Numbered from the stretch's first letter, positions 51,797 through 60,941 are shown. The stretch: DNA of 64,000 nt from Caldicellulosiruptor saccharolyticus DSM 8903 (GCF_000016545.1 NC_009437.1:1999394-2063393); one strand, 5' to 3'. Notes: a model not told the origin generated them from the sequence alone. Translations and numbers: made by a program.

Positions 51797-54559
51797 ATGG
51801 ACTGGAGTCAAACTTTGAACTTACCAAAGACCGATTTCCCGATGAGAGCAAACTTGGCACAAAGAGAACCTCAATTCCTAAGGTTCTGGGAAGAAAATGA
51901 CATTTTCAAAAAGATGCTCAAAAAAAATAGAAATAATAAGAAGTTTATTCTTCATGATGGACCACCTTATGCAAATGGCGATATTCATTTAGGACATGCT
52001 TTGAACAAAGTTTTAAAAGACATAGTAAACAAATACAAATCATTGCAAGGCTATTATACACCTTATATTCCTGGCTGGGACACCCATGGTCTTCCAATTG
52101 AGCAACAGGTTATCAAAAAGCTTGGAGTAAACAGGCATGAAGTTGACCCGGTAGAGTTTAGGAAAAAATGTAAAGAGTTTGCCCTCAGCTATATTGACAT
52201 CCAAAGACAGCAGTTCAAAAGACTTGGCGTGTTTGGCGAGTGGGAAGATCCATATATGACTTTAGACCCAAAATTTGAGGCAAGACAGATTCGTGTATTT
52301 GGAGAAATGGCTAAAAAAGGGTATATCTACAAAGGCCTAAAACCTGTTTACTGGTGCCCATCTTGCGAAACTGCATTGGCAGAAGCAGAGATTGAGTATC
52401 AGGAAGACAAGACATATTCAATCTATGTAAAATTTGAGGTAATAGATGATAAGGGATTGTTTGCTAACTTGAATTTATCTGGCAAAAAGGTTTACATTGT
52501 AATTTGGACAACCACAACATGGACCCTTCCAGGCAATTTAGCAATTGCACTAAACACCGATTTTGATTACAGCTTGGTTGACGTGGGGAATGAAATCTTA
52601 ATTGTGGCATCTGAGCTTGTAGAAAGAGTAATGAAGACAAATAAAATTGACCAATATCATGAGATCGCAAGGTTTAAAGGCAAGGATTTAGAATACGTAA
52701 AATGCAAACATCCATTTTTGGATAGAACTTCTTTAGTAATTTTGGGTGAACATGTAACTTTGGAAGCAGGAACTGGCTGTGTTCACACAGCACCTGGTCA
52801 TGGTGAAGAGGACTTTGAGGTGTGTGAAAGATATAATATTCCTGTAATTGTTCCAGTTGACAATAAAGGATATCTAACCCAAGAAGCTGGTAAGTTTGCA
52901 GGGCTTTTTTATGAAGACTCAAACAAAGAAATTGCAAAGGAGTTAGAAGCTTCAGATCATCTTTTAGGTGTTGAAAAGATAACTCACCAGTATCCTCACT
53001 GCTGGAGATGTAAAAATCCTGTTATATTCAGAGCAACCGAGCAGTGGTTTGCATCTGTTAAAGGGTTTAGAGAAGAGGCACTGAAAGCGGTTGATGATGT
53101 CAAATGGGTGCCAGAGTGGGGAAGAGATAGAATTTACAATATGATTGCAGACAGGCAAGACTGGTGTATCTCAAGACAGAGAATCTGGGGTGTGCCAATT
53201 CCAATCTTCTATTGCAAAAATTGCAGGAAAGAGTTAATAACTGATGAGACAATTGACCATATAGCAAAGATATTTGAGAAAGAAGGCTCTGATGCATGGT
53301 TTTCTAAGGATGTAAAAGAGCTTTTGCCAGAAGGTACAAAGTGCCCTGTTTGTGGATGCATGGAGTTTGAAAAAGAGACTGACATTATGGATGTGTGGTT
53401 TGACTCAGGATCTTCTCATGCTTATGTTTTAGAGAGCAGAGAAGATTTAGAGTGGCCATGTGATATGTATTTGGAAGGAAACGACCAGTACAGAGGATGG
53501 TTCCAATCATCGCTTTTGACAGCTGTGGCAACAAAGGGAAGAGCTCCATATAGAATTGTTTTGACACATGGGTTTGTTGTTGACGGCGAAGGGAAGAAAA
53601 TGTCAAAGTCAGAAGGTAATGTAATATCGCCGTTTGATATTATCAATGAGTTTGGTGCAGATATCTTAAGGCTTTGGTGCGTGTCGGCTGACTACACAAC
53701 AGATATGAGAATTTCAAAGGATATTATAAAACAGCTAACAGAAATTTATCGAAAAATAAGAAACACAGCAAGATTCTTGCTTGGCAATCTTTATGACTTT
53801 AATCCAAAGACAGATAAGGTAGGATGTGAAAACCTGAAAGAAATTGACAAGTGGGCATTACAAAGGCTATATAAGTTGATTGAAAAGGTGACAAAAGCTT
53901 ACGAAGAATATGATTATAATCAGGTATATCATCTTGTTCATAACTTCTGTGTAATTGACATGAGTAATTTGTATCTTGACATAAACAAAGATAGACTTTA
54001 TGCATCAAAAAGTGAAAGCCTTGACAGAAGATCTGCACAGACAGTCATGTACGAAATATTAGTTGCACTCACAAAACTTATTGCACCAATTTTGTCTTTC
54101 ACAGCAGAGGAGATTTGGCAAAATATTATTTTTAAAGAAGAAGACGCTGAATCAGTATTTTTGACAAGCTGGCCAAAGGTTAACGAAAACATATTAAAAG
54201 ATGAAACCTTGGAAGAAAAGTGGAACAAAATAATTGAAATAAAGGACATTGTTGCAAAACAGCTTGAGATTGCAAGAAATGAAAAGCTTATTGGAAGTTC
54301 CTTAGACAGCAAAGTAAAGATTTTTGCAAAAGGTAATATAAAAAGGTTTATAGAAGAAAACAAAGACATTATTCAGGAAGTGCTGATTGTTTCTCAGCTT
54401 GAGGTTGAAGAAGGCGATAGCGACCAGATTAAAGTAGAAGTTTACAAGGCTGATGGCTTAAAGTGTGAACGATGTTGGAAATTCGATACAATGGTTGGGA
54501 AGAACGAAGAAAATTTAAATGTATGTCCGAGATGCTATGAGGTTGTAAAAGTTAAATAA
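51797..54559 (+). CDS. ileS: Isoleucyl-tRNA synthetase
   Basis: 920 residues. Class I core with the G-H-A-L-N form of HIGH and K-M-S-K-S-E-G-N; editing domain in the middle; C-terminal zinc site (C-E-R-C-W and C-P-R-C-Y). The N-terminal L-N-L-P-K-T-D-F-P-M is typical of the bacterial type. ATG 51797 gives the usual start; ATG 51785 abuts the G-run that serves as Shine-Dalgarno. The 27-base gap to divIVA leaves no room for a T-box. Confidence 0.97.
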   Translation: MDWSQTLNLPKTDFPMRANLAQREPQFLRFWEENDIFKKMLKKNRNNKKFILHDGPPYANGDIHLGHALNKVLKDIVNKYKSLQGYYTPYIPGWDTHGLPIEQQVIKKLGVNRHEVDPVEFRKKCKEFALSYIDIQRQQFKRLGVFGEWEDPYMTLDPKFEARQIRVFGEMAKKGYIYKGLKPVYWCPSCETALAEAEIEYQEDKTYSIYVKFEVIDDKGLFANLNLSGKKVYIVIWTTTTWTLPGNLAIALNTDFDYSLVDVGNEILIVASELVERVMKTNKIDQYHEIARFKGKDLEYVKCKHPFLDRTSLVILGEHVTLEAGTGCVHTAPGHGEEDFEVCERYNIPVIVPVDNKGYLTQEAGKFAGLFYEDSNKEIAKELEASDHLLGVEKITHQYPHCWRCKNPVIFRATEQWFASVKGFREEALKAVDDVKWVPEWGRDRIYNMIADRQDWCISRQRIWGVPIPIFYCKNCRKELITDETIDHIAKIFEKEGSDAWFSKDVKELLPEGTKCPVCGCMEFEKETDIMDVWFDSGSSHAYVLESREDLEWPCDMYLEGNDQYRGWFQSSLLTAVATKGRAPYRIVLTHGFVVDGEGKKMSKSEGNVISPFDIINEFGADILRLWCVSADYTTDMRISKDIIKQLTEIYRKIRNTARFLLGNLYDFNPKTDKVGCENLKEIDKWALQRLYKLIEKVTKAYEEYDYNQVYHLVHNFCVIDMSNLYLDINKDRLYASKSESLDRRSAQTVMYEILVALTKLIAPILSFTAEEIWQNIIFKEEDAESVFLTSWPKVNENILKDETLEEKWNKIIEIKDIVAKQLEIARNEKLIGSSLDSKVKIFAKGNIKRFIEENKDIIQEVLIVSQLEVEEGDSDQIKVEVYKADGLKCERCWKFDTMVGKNEENLNVCPRCYEVVKVK

Positions 54560-54612
54560 CATAAAAGAGATAAAGCCGGTAATATAAGAAGTGCCGGCTT
54601 GTCTTTTATTTT
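54560..54612 (+). terminator. Probable terminator after ileS
   Basis: AAGCCGG (54573-54579) pairs with CCGGCTT (54594-54600), with outer AAAAGA/TCTTTT extension. The T-tract is interrupted (G-T-C-T4-A-T4). Confidence 0.65.
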
Positions 54613-54639
54613 ATAAAATTTACAAAAAGGATGGGTAGG

Positions 54640-55725
54640 ATGGAAGATAGGATTTACTTAAATTTGAAAAGGGAAGAAAAGAACATTCCTATTGTTTTTG
54701 TTGAGGAAATTGAAAAAATTGGAGAACATATTGCATATTTTAACTACTCAAATCTTGTAATATTTACTGACAAGATGGTCTACAGACTCTACAAAGGTTT
54801 TATTGATAGCCTTAAGCCTACTTACCTTTACCTTTTTGATGAAGGTGAGGAGTCAAAGTCAATAGAGTCTTACCTGAAAGCCATTGATTATCTTTTGGAT
54901 AGCAATGTAGACAGAAGAGCATTATTTGTTGCAATTGGTGGCGGGGTTGTTGGTGATGTAGTAGGGTTTATAGCATCTACATATAAACGTGGTGTGAGGC
55001 TTATTCACATTCCAACAACTCTTCTTTCAATGGTTGATAGTAGTATTGGTGGTAAAACTGGAATTAATTATAAATCATATAAAAACCAGATTGGAACATT
55101 TTATCAACCTGAGATAATAATAATTTGCCCTCAGTTTTTAGAAACACTTTCAAAAAGTGAAGTTTTATCTGGAATTGGTGAAATAATGAAATATGGTTTT
55201 ACCTTAGATAAAAGTATTTTGGATATGAAAGGTAGATTTGAAAAAGATGTTTTTGAGATTTTTCAAGATAAAATACTTGCTATGCAGTTGATAAAGAAAT
55301 CTATTAACTGTAAAGTTAAAGTTGTTGAAAAGGATGAAAAGGAATCACTTTTGAGAGAAGTTCTGAATTTTGGCCATACTGTAGGCCATGCATTAGAGAC
55401 GTATTACAATTACTATTTTTCTCATGGGATATTTGTTATTTTGGGAATGATTGCTGAGATGATACTTTCGAATATGATATTTAATTTTGATTTGTCAAAC
55501 GTAGATCTTTTAATAAGAATTTTGGAGAAGAATAGTATAAAACTTTCTCAAAGATTTGAGAAGAGCCAAATTATCTCAATTATGAAATATGACAAGAAGA
55601 ATATAAATGCTTCTATAAGAATGGTTTTATTAAAAGATGTATGTGATTATGTTTTAGGTTACGAAGTTAATGAAGATTTTTTATATGAGGCACTTGATAG
55701 GTTCGAAAAAATTGTTTTATCTTAA
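54640..55725 (+). CDS. aroB: 3-dehydroquinate synthase
   Basis: 361 residues. NAD-binding G-G-G-V-V-G-D-V-V-G-F, P-T-T-L-L-S-M-V-D-S-S-I-G-G-K-T-G, E-I-M-K-Y-G and metal ligands in N-F-G-H-T-V-G-H-A-L-E are complete. It makes 3-dehydroquinate from DAHP in the shikimate pathway. It stands alone between two hairpins. ATG 54640 has A-A-A-A-A-G-G at 54624-54630; ATG 54631 is too close. Confidence 0.94.
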   Translation: MEDRIYLNLKREEKNIPIVFVEEIEKIGEHIAYFNYSNLVIFTDKMVYRLYKGFIDSLKPTYLYLFDEGEESKSIESYLKAIDYLLDSNVDRRALFVAIGGGVVGDVVGFIASTYKRGVRLIHIPTTLLSMVDSSIGGKTGINYKSYKNQIGTFYQPEIIIICPQFLETLSKSEVLSGIGEIMKYGFTLDKSILDMKGRFEKDVFEIFQDKILAMQLIKKSINCKVKVVEKDEKESLLREVLNFGHTVGHALETYYNYYFSHGIFVILGMIAEMILSNMIFNFDLSNVDLLIRILEKNSIKLSQRFEKSQIISIMKYDKKNINASIRMVLLKDVCDYVLGYEVNEDFLYEALDRFEKIVLS

Positions 55726-55756
55726 AATGCCTCAGTCTGACATAGTCAAGAAGAAG

Positions 55757-55823
55757 TTCCCTTGTCTTGGCTATATATCTTACAAATTATAAAAAACAAA
55801 TGCCAAGAAAAGGGAGCTTTTTA
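55757..55823 (+). terminator. Hairpin after aroB, likely terminator
   Basis: TTCCCTTGTCTTGGC (55757-55771) pairs with GCCAAGAAAAGGGAG (55802-55816) with a couple of mismatches; the loop is 30 bases. C-T6 follows. It marks the border between the core genes and the AT-rich accessory region. Confidence 0.6.
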
Positions 55824-55941
55824 TGTTTAATTCTAACATATTAAGTATTCACTTTTCTGTATCGTCGTAGATTGCCAAATAAAAATCATACTTCTCTTAT
55901 GAACCTGCATCAAAAATTTCAAAAAACTTTTCAAAAACCTC

Positions 55942-55997
55942 TTTACAAACTGCTTTTTACTATTGTAAAATATAAATATAACTACAATTGTAAAATG
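55942..55997 (+). promoter_or_regulatory. BlaI-type promoter/operator, copy A
   Basis: Contains TTTACAA (55942), the inverted repeat TTTACTATTGTAAA (55956-55969), a T-A-T-A-A-C -10-like box (55977) and ACAATTGT (55984-55991), in the same order and spacing as upstream of the intact blaI (copy B, 57609-57663). TTTAC/GTAAA arms are the sort of TAC-GTA dyad bound by BlaI/MecI/CopY repressors. It lies about 280 bases ahead of the 56281 gene. Confidence 0.6.
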
Positions 55998-56011
55998 ATA
56001 ATAATGTAAAA

Positions 56012-56059
56012 ATGAAAAAGGATTTATTAAAGCCATCAAAAGCAGAGTTAGAGGGGTGA
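56012..56059 (+). pseudogene. Truncated blaI 5' end (stub A)
   Basis: Fifteen codons from ATG 56012, M-K-K-D-L-L-K-P-S-K-A-E-L-E-G then stop, nearly match the first residues of the intact BlaI (M-N-K-D-L-L-K-P-S-E-A-E-L-E). The match at DNA level continues upstream through the promoter and stops at about 56054. The rest of the gene is missing. Confidence 0.7.
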
Positions 56060-56280
56060 TAGTTATGTTTTGTTGTAGTTTTGATACTTCTTGAACATCC
56101 TAAAAACACTGAAATATTCTATTTTGAGCTCAAAAATTTGATTCAGATTCATCTAAATACAATAAAGGATGTAAATTGACTGATAATTATAGTGAATTCG
56201 TCAAATTATGCAAAGACAGAGGTATCGTTTGGTAATTTAAAATTAGATCATACGAATCACAGAAACGAGGAGAAGCAAAA
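56060..56280 (+). other. Leader region of the 56281 gene, with short ORF
   Basis: About 220 bases without a gene. ATG 56065 opens a 9-codon ORF ending at 56094. The stretch 56061-56112 resembles the leader of the amidase gene (59651-59725): both have GTTATG, then a similar T-rich run ending in T-T-C-(T/C)-T-G-A, then GAACA(T/C)C and TAAAAAC. The remainder holds nothing recognisable except G-A-G-G-A-G before the gene. Confidence 0.4.
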
Positions 56281-57513
56281 ATGTGTAATATATCAAAAAC
56301 AACAAAAAAAATATTTATTTTAATAGCTGTTTTTATTTTACTTTCTTTTCTTAGATTCATTGGTAGTCAACCATTGTTGCAAATAGCATATAGTAAAGAT
56401 CTTTTTGAATATCTGCCTAAAAAAGAAGGAAATTTTAATAGTATTCTTTTAAAAACATTTAAAAAGAATAAAGATGAAAATTTGATTATTGCTATTGACT
56501 CAAACAGATTTATTGGACTTTCTAACAATGAAGATGCATATTTTATTAAAGACTTGAAGAAAAACCATACAAAGTTAATACACAAAATTACTGAAAAAAA
56601 CTTTCTGAGCATTGCTGAAAACTTTGATGGAAGATACTTTTATTGGATAGAAGGAGAAAGAAGTAAGGGATATTTATATCAAAGTTGTAATTGGAAGTTT
56701 TATGCATATGATATTAATGCCAATACTATCTGCTTGATTGATAAATGTAATGAAACAAGTATTTCAGCTAATGATGATATGAAAGCCAAAGCAAGTGTTA
56801 TGTGGAGAGATATATTTGCTCACAATGGCAAAGTTGTTTATTTAAACTACGAAAAGGATAAGAAAGGAATTATCTATTTAGTTGTAAAGTTATATGATCT
56901 AAAAACAAAAAAATACTCCATAATTGAAAAAATACCTGAAAAAGAAAATAGATTAATATATCCTCCATCTATTTATGGTGATAATATAGTTTGGTGTATA
57001 TCAAATATTATAGAAACACATACAATGAGGATAGAAAGTGGAGAAATATACTTATATAATATCGAAAAAAAGAAAAAAACGAAAATCTCTCCAAATAACG
57101 AACTTGTAATGCCAAGGATTTATAAAAATTATGTTATTGCTCTTCGCCATATAAATGGTATAAGTTCACAAGATCAAATAGTTTTATGTGATATATCAAA
57201 AGCACCAATTAGATGGAAAATAATAGTATACCCTGAATTGTATTCGATGAAAAATTCAAATATGATTACATTTGCAGATCCATATGTTTCAGGAGGATAT
57301 TTGTCTTGGTACGGCAATTACTTAAAAGACGGTATCTATATATTTTCATTAAAAGATTTAAAATATTACAAGATTCCATATTTAAAACTGCAGAAGGGAT
57401 ATTCCAATTATATCATGCTTTATTCTGAAACTCCTTCTACTAATTTATTTATAAGAAATTATTTTAAAGAAAATACTAACAAAAAATATAGTGAGTATTT
57501 AATTTTAAAATGA
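56281..57513 (+). CDS. Membrane-anchored beta-propeller-like protein
   Basis: 410 residues. An N-terminal hydrophobic segment (about 11-29) acts as signal or anchor. The rest is a series of short beta units with aromatic pairs (R-Y-F-Y-W-I-E-G, G-D-N-I-V-W-C-I, G-G-Y-L-S-W-Y-G-N) interleaved with L-Y-D-L-K-T-K-K-Y and L-Y-N-I-E-K-K-K, as in TolB/WD-like propellers. No enzyme motif is visible and I do not recognise the family. It probably faces the outside. The BlaI-type operator upstream suggests it belongs to the BlaI regulon. Confidence 0.7.
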   Translation: MCNISKTTKKIFILIAVFILLSFLRFIGSQPLLQIAYSKDLFEYLPKKEGNFNSILLKTFKKNKDENLIIAIDSNRFIGLSNNEDAYFIKDLKKNHTKLIHKITEKNFLSIAENFDGRYFYWIEGERSKGYLYQSCNWKFYAYDINANTICLIDKCNETSISANDDMKAKASVMWRDIFAHNGKVVYLNYEKDKKGIIYLVVKLYDLKTKKYSIIEKIPEKENRLIYPPSIYGDNIVWCISNIIETHTMRIESGEIYLYNIEKKKKTKISPNNELVMPRIYKNYVIALRHINGISSQDQIVLCDISKAPIRWKIIVYPELYSMKNSNMITFADPYVSGGYLSWYGNYLKDGIYIFSLKDLKYYKIPYLKLQKGYSNYIMLYSETPSTNLFIRNYFKENTNKKYSEYLILK

Positions 57514-57533
57514 CAATTGATTAAGATAACAGG

Positions 57534-57563
57534 GGCTGTCCAAAAGGACAGTCTTATTTTTTA
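57534..57563 (+). terminator. Rho-independent terminator
   Basis: GGCTGTCC (57534-57541), A4 loop, GGACAGTC (57546-57553), one G-U pair, then T-T-A-T6. Confidence 0.85.
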
Positions 57564-57608
57564 CTTTTAAGTTATGAAAAGTAAGTAAAAATTATTTCAA
57601 AAATAATC

Positions 57609-57663
57609 TTTACAAAATACTTTTTACTATTGTAAAATATATCATATAATCACAATTGTAAAA
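57609..57663 (+). promoter_or_regulatory. Promoter/operator of blaI-blaR1-like pair, copy B
   Basis: TTTACAA (57609), inverted repeat TTTACTATTGTAAA (57623-57636), T-A-T-A-A-T -10 box (57645-57650; 16 bases from T-T-T-A-C-T) and the palindrome ACAATTGT (57652-57659). A repressor bound to the dyad would cover the -35 region, so autoregulation is expected, as in bla and mec systems. Confidence 0.65.
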
Positions 57664-57677
57664 GGAGAGTGAAACAA

Positions 57678-58058
57678 ATGAACAAGGATTTGTTAAAGCC
57701 ATCAGAGGCTGAGTTAGAGGTTATGAAGGTTTTGTGGGAAGAAGGAAAGGCACTCAGCGCGCCAGAGATAGTGCAAAGATTAAAAGAAAAACACATCAAA
57801 TGGGAAAAATCAACCATATACACCTTGATTGACAGGCTGGCAAAGAAAAAGGCAATAAAGCAAGAGAAAAAGGATAAGCTTTACTATTACAGTCCATCAA
57901 TTAGCAAAGAAGAATACGCAAAGATAGAAACAGCAAGGATATTGAATAAGCTATTTAACGGTTCTGTAAAAGATTTAATAGTAGCTTTAGTTGAAAGTGG
58001 AAACTTAAAAAAAGAAGAGCTTGATGAGATTAAGAAGTTATTAGGAAAAGAGGAGTAG
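57678..58058 (+). CDS. blaI: BlaI/MecI/CopY family repressor
   Basis: 126 residues. Winged-helix domain (E-L-E-V-M-K-V-L-W, K-W-E-K-S-T-I-Y-T-L-I-D-R-L as recognition helix, wing Y-Y-Y-S-P-S-I) and a C-terminal dimerisation helix. In BlaI/MecI the linker is cut by the BlaR1/MecR1 protease on signal. ATG 57678 has A-A-A-G-G-A-G-A-G upstream; GTG 57669 overlaps it. It is followed after 7 bases by its M56 partner. The gene symbol denotes the family only, not beta-lactam resistance. Confidence 0.92.
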   Translation: MNKDLLKPSEAELEVMKVLWEEGKALSAPEIVQRLKEKHIKWEKSTIYTLIDRLAKKKAIKQEKKDKLYYYSPSISKEEYAKIETARILNKLFNGSVKDLIVALVESGNLKKEELDEIKKLLGKEE

Positions 58059-58065
58059 AGACAAG

Positions 58066-59619
58066 ATGAATATAGAAGTTATCTTCAAGTGGGTTTTATC
58101 AATGACATTAGGTGGGAGCGCAGCTATCTTTGTATTTGCTATTTTAGGTAAAATTTTTAAAGAGTATTTGAGTGCAAGAGCAAGGTATTATATTTGGATA
58201 ATAGTGCTCTTTTGTTTTATGGTTCCATGGTATGTATTACTTAGTAAGAAATCAGGCAGAGTGCTAAATCAGAGTGTTACATTAGATAACAATAGTTATA
58301 TAACCTCAAAACTCAGTAACAACAGCGCATTGAACTTACAACTAATAGAAAATACAGCACAAGGTGGGGCTTTAACTGCCCTGCCTTATAAAAATATTAG
58401 TTATTTTAACCCTGAAAAATTTGTAGAATTTATTGGTTATGTCTGGCTTGTAGGTGCTATAGTATTTTTTGCATGGTTTTTGATAAGGTATATTTGGTTT
58501 AAAGTGATAGTTATAAGAAGTTCACGAAAATGTTCAAATGAATATTGCAGGAGAATGATTGAAAGGTATTGCAATCTAAGAAAAATTCCAAAAAAGATAA
58601 AGATATTAGAAAGTGATATTATACAAACACCTATGCTAATCGGAATAATTACTCCGATCCTAGTAATACCTACAAAGGACATAGTAAGAGAAGATTTAAG
58701 ATTAATCATAAGACATGAACTTGTACACTTCAAGAGAAAAGATGTACTTGTTAAATGGCTAAGCAAATTAATAAATGCACTTCATTGGTTTAACCCCTTA
58801 GTATACTTTGCTGTTTTAAAGCTAAATAGAGAATGTGAATATTCATGTGACGAAGAAGTAATAAGAAAGCTTAAGAAGGATGGCAAAAGAAGGTATGCAG
58901 AGGTACTTTATAACACACTTTTGGTGAGTATAGGCAGTGGAGCAGGCGCGGCATTTGGTCTGGTAGGTAGAAAAGAAAGCATTGTTGAGAGATTTAGGTT
59001 TATTATGAGTTTGGAGGCAAGGAAAATGAGCAAAGGTGCAAAGGTGTTTGTTGTAATGTTAGTATTGACAACAATATTTCTCAGTGCATTTGTTCAAATT
59101 TGGGCAAAAGACATTTTGAGTTTTGAAAGCAGTGAAATAGAGGCAATCAAGTCAACCATAGAAGGATTTTATGAAACGCAGTACAAAGCTTATCTTCAAA
59201 TGGAGTATATAGATATAACACCGTACTTGGATATGTCAAAGATACAGAATCAAAATAAGGTAATAGCTCTCAAAAAATTGGTGTTCAGAAGAAAATATAC
59301 AGACGAAAAAAAATACTGTTATGTTGAGAAGAGACATTTTCCATATGAACTTCATTATAAGAACATAGAGCTTGATGGCAACAAAGCCAAAGTAGTTATT
59401 GACTTAGAGATAAAACTAAAAGAAGCATATCCATCATTTATTTCTTATGGAGAAAATATTTTTGAATTAGAAAAGCAGGATGGGACATGGAAAATTACAA
59501 AGCATATCTATGATAAATGGGCCTTAATGTTCTATGAATTCTCTACTGACCAAAAGTTACCAGAACCTGATTACGAGCAGATAAAAAAGCAAATAGATAA
59601 AGATTTTGGAGTTAAGTAA
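58066..59619 (+). CDS. BlaR1/MecR1-like M56 peptidase with a non-penicillin sensor domain
   Basis: 517 residues. Three membrane segments precede a cytoplasmic M56 zinc-protease domain with H-E-L-V-H (His217-His221) and a downstream N-R-E-C-E-Y-S-C-D-E-E motif for the third ligand; a fourth segment is at about 328-348. The external domain (356-517) has no S-x-x-K/S-x-N/K-T-G penicillin-binding motifs. It aligns to residues 24-180 of the secreted amidase encoded next: about 60 of the first 87 positions are identical by hand count. The protease should cleave BlaI when the outer domain senses its ligand. The ligand is unknown. Confidence 0.88.
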   Translation: MNIEVIFKWVLSMTLGGSAAIFVFAILGKIFKEYLSARARYYIWIIVLFCFMVPWYVLLSKKSGRVLNQSVTLDNNSYITSKLSNNSALNLQLIENTAQGGALTALPYKNISYFNPEKFVEFIGYVWLVGAIVFFAWFLIRYIWFKVIVIRSSRKCSNEYCRRMIERYCNLRKIPKKIKILESDIIQTPMLIGIITPILVIPTKDIVREDLRLIIRHELVHFKRKDVLVKWLSKLINALHWFNPLVYFAVLKLNRECEYSCDEEVIRKLKKDGKRRYAEVLYNTLLVSIGSGAGAAFGLVGRKESIVERFRFIMSLEARKMSKGAKVFVVMLVLTTIFLSAFVQIWAKDILSFESSEIEAIKSTIEGFYETQYKAYLQMEYIDITPYLDMSKIQNQNKVIALKKLVFRRKYTDEKKYCYVEKRHFPYELHYKNIELDGNKAKVVIDLEIKLKEAYPSFISYGENIFELEKQDGTWKITKHIYDKWALMFYEFSTDQKLPEPDYEQIKKQIDKDFGVK

Positions 59620-59640
59620 TAATTTGCATGATATTAAAAA

Positions 59641-59739
59641 AATGGAGGCGAAAAGTTATGTCGTACATTCTTATTTTCAATAGTTCCTGATTAAACAATT
59701 GAACACCATGTAAAAACTAAAAGAAAGGGGATATTTCAA
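59641..59739 (+). other. Leader of the amidase gene with a 10-codon ORF
   Basis: G-G-A-G-G at 59644-59648 precedes ATG 59658, which opens M-S-Y-I-L-I-F-N-S-S then stop (59688-59690). A real Shine-Dalgarno suggests it may be translated. It resembles the 56065 short ORF region. Then G-A-A-A-G-G-G-G leads into the amidase. Confidence 0.4.
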
Positions 59740-60897
59740 ATGAGAAAAATTGTACTGTTTTTGTTATGTTTAATTCTAATAATACCAAATTCCATTGCTT
59801 ATGCAAATTCACATAAAAACAATGAAGAAGAAATCATTAAAAACGTTATTGAATCTTTTTACAACACTCAGTACGATGCATATTTACAAATGGAATATAA
59901 AGACATAACACCTTACCTTGACATGACTAAAATACAGAATCAAAACAAAGTAATAGCTCTGAAAAATTTAACAGCAAGAAGAAAGTATATTTATCAAAAA
60001 GGGTATTGTTACATCGAAAAAAGACGATTTCCATTAGAGTTCAATTACAAAGCTATTGATATAAACGGTAATCAAGCAAGTGTTATATTAGAAATAAAAT
60101 TAGATGGACAGAATGCCTATCCACCTTTTATTTGTGGTGGCGAAAATATATTTAAGTTAATAAAGATGGAAGATGGCTGGAAAATTACAGAACATGATTA
60201 TGAAGATCTAAGTTTCTATGAAATTTCAAAAGAAAAATTAATAAGAGAATTTCAACCGAAAGAATTAGCTGAAATGATTGATCAGGAATTTTCTCCAGAT
60301 TCCAAGAAAGTATATAAAAACTTCAATGATGTTGAATTGAAAAGTAATGTTGGTATTCTTAGTTTGCCAGCAGTAAATCATTATTATAGTACATCAAGGG
60401 CTGTTGAATATGCAAACAAATACGTATATAACCGTAATACCAAGTTTTATGATGCAACCGCTGGAGGAGGAGATTGCACAAACTTTGCATCTCAAGTTTT
60501 ATGGTATGGATTTGGAGCAAATGATACTACGAATGATATATTAAATAAGGTGATGATGGTTCCTGGTTCATATGAAGAAGGATGGTATGCAGGTCCTGGT
60601 GGAGGCTCAAAAAATTGGGAGAGTGTTGAAGCTTTCTGGAGTTATATGACAAACTATAAATCTATTGACACACCTGGTCCACGCGTTGTTGTAGTAGACA
60701 GTGTAAATTCATTAGATAATGGAGGAATAATGCAAATTGATTTTTCTAATGACGGAAGATTTGAGCATACTGCAATTCTTGTAGATAAAACTACCTTGAA
60801 ATTTGCTCAGCATACACCAAATACCTATCGTTATTATCAAGAATACACAGGTGCAAAAAGATATTTTAATCCATATTATTTTAGAGAAATAGAATAA
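59740..60897 (+). CDS. Secreted amidase-domain protein (Amidase_6 type)
   Basis: 385 residues. Signal peptide (1-22, ending A-Y-A-N), an NTF2-like helix-plus-beta domain (about 24-180) shared with the BlaR1-like sensor, and an amidase domain (about 210-385) with the putative nucleophile in G-G-D-C-T-N-F-A-S-Q (Cys246) and His343 in F-E-H-T-A-I-L. Amidase_6 proteins are cysteine peptidases/amidases presumed to act on peptidoglycan. It is encoded 120 bases after the M56 gene with no terminator between, so likely the regulated effector. Confidence 0.85.
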   Translation: MRKIVLFLLCLILIIPNSIAYANSHKNNEEEIIKNVIESFYNTQYDAYLQMEYKDITPYLDMTKIQNQNKVIALKNLTARRKYIYQKGYCYIEKRRFPLEFNYKAIDINGNQASVILEIKLDGQNAYPPFICGGENIFKLIKMEDGWKITEHDYEDLSFYEISKEKLIREFQPKELAEMIDQEFSPDSKKVYKNFNDVELKSNVGILSLPAVNHYYSTSRAVEYANKYVYNRNTKFYDATAGGGDCTNFASQVLWYGFGANDTTNDILNKVMMVPGSYEEGWYAGPGGGSKNWESVEAFWSYMTNYKSIDTPGPRVVVVDSVNSLDNGGIMQIDFSNDGRFEHTAILVDKTTLKFAQHTPNTYRYYQEYTGAKRYFNPYYFREIE

Positions 60898-60941
60898 GAA
60901 TACAACAAATACAATATTATTTCCCACTATCTTCATAGATT

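Noticed and set aside
58066-59619. Beta-lactam resistance sensor
   Set aside because: The M56 protein has no S-x-x-K, S-x-N or K-T-G motifs in its outer domain, and no beta-lactamase gene is present.
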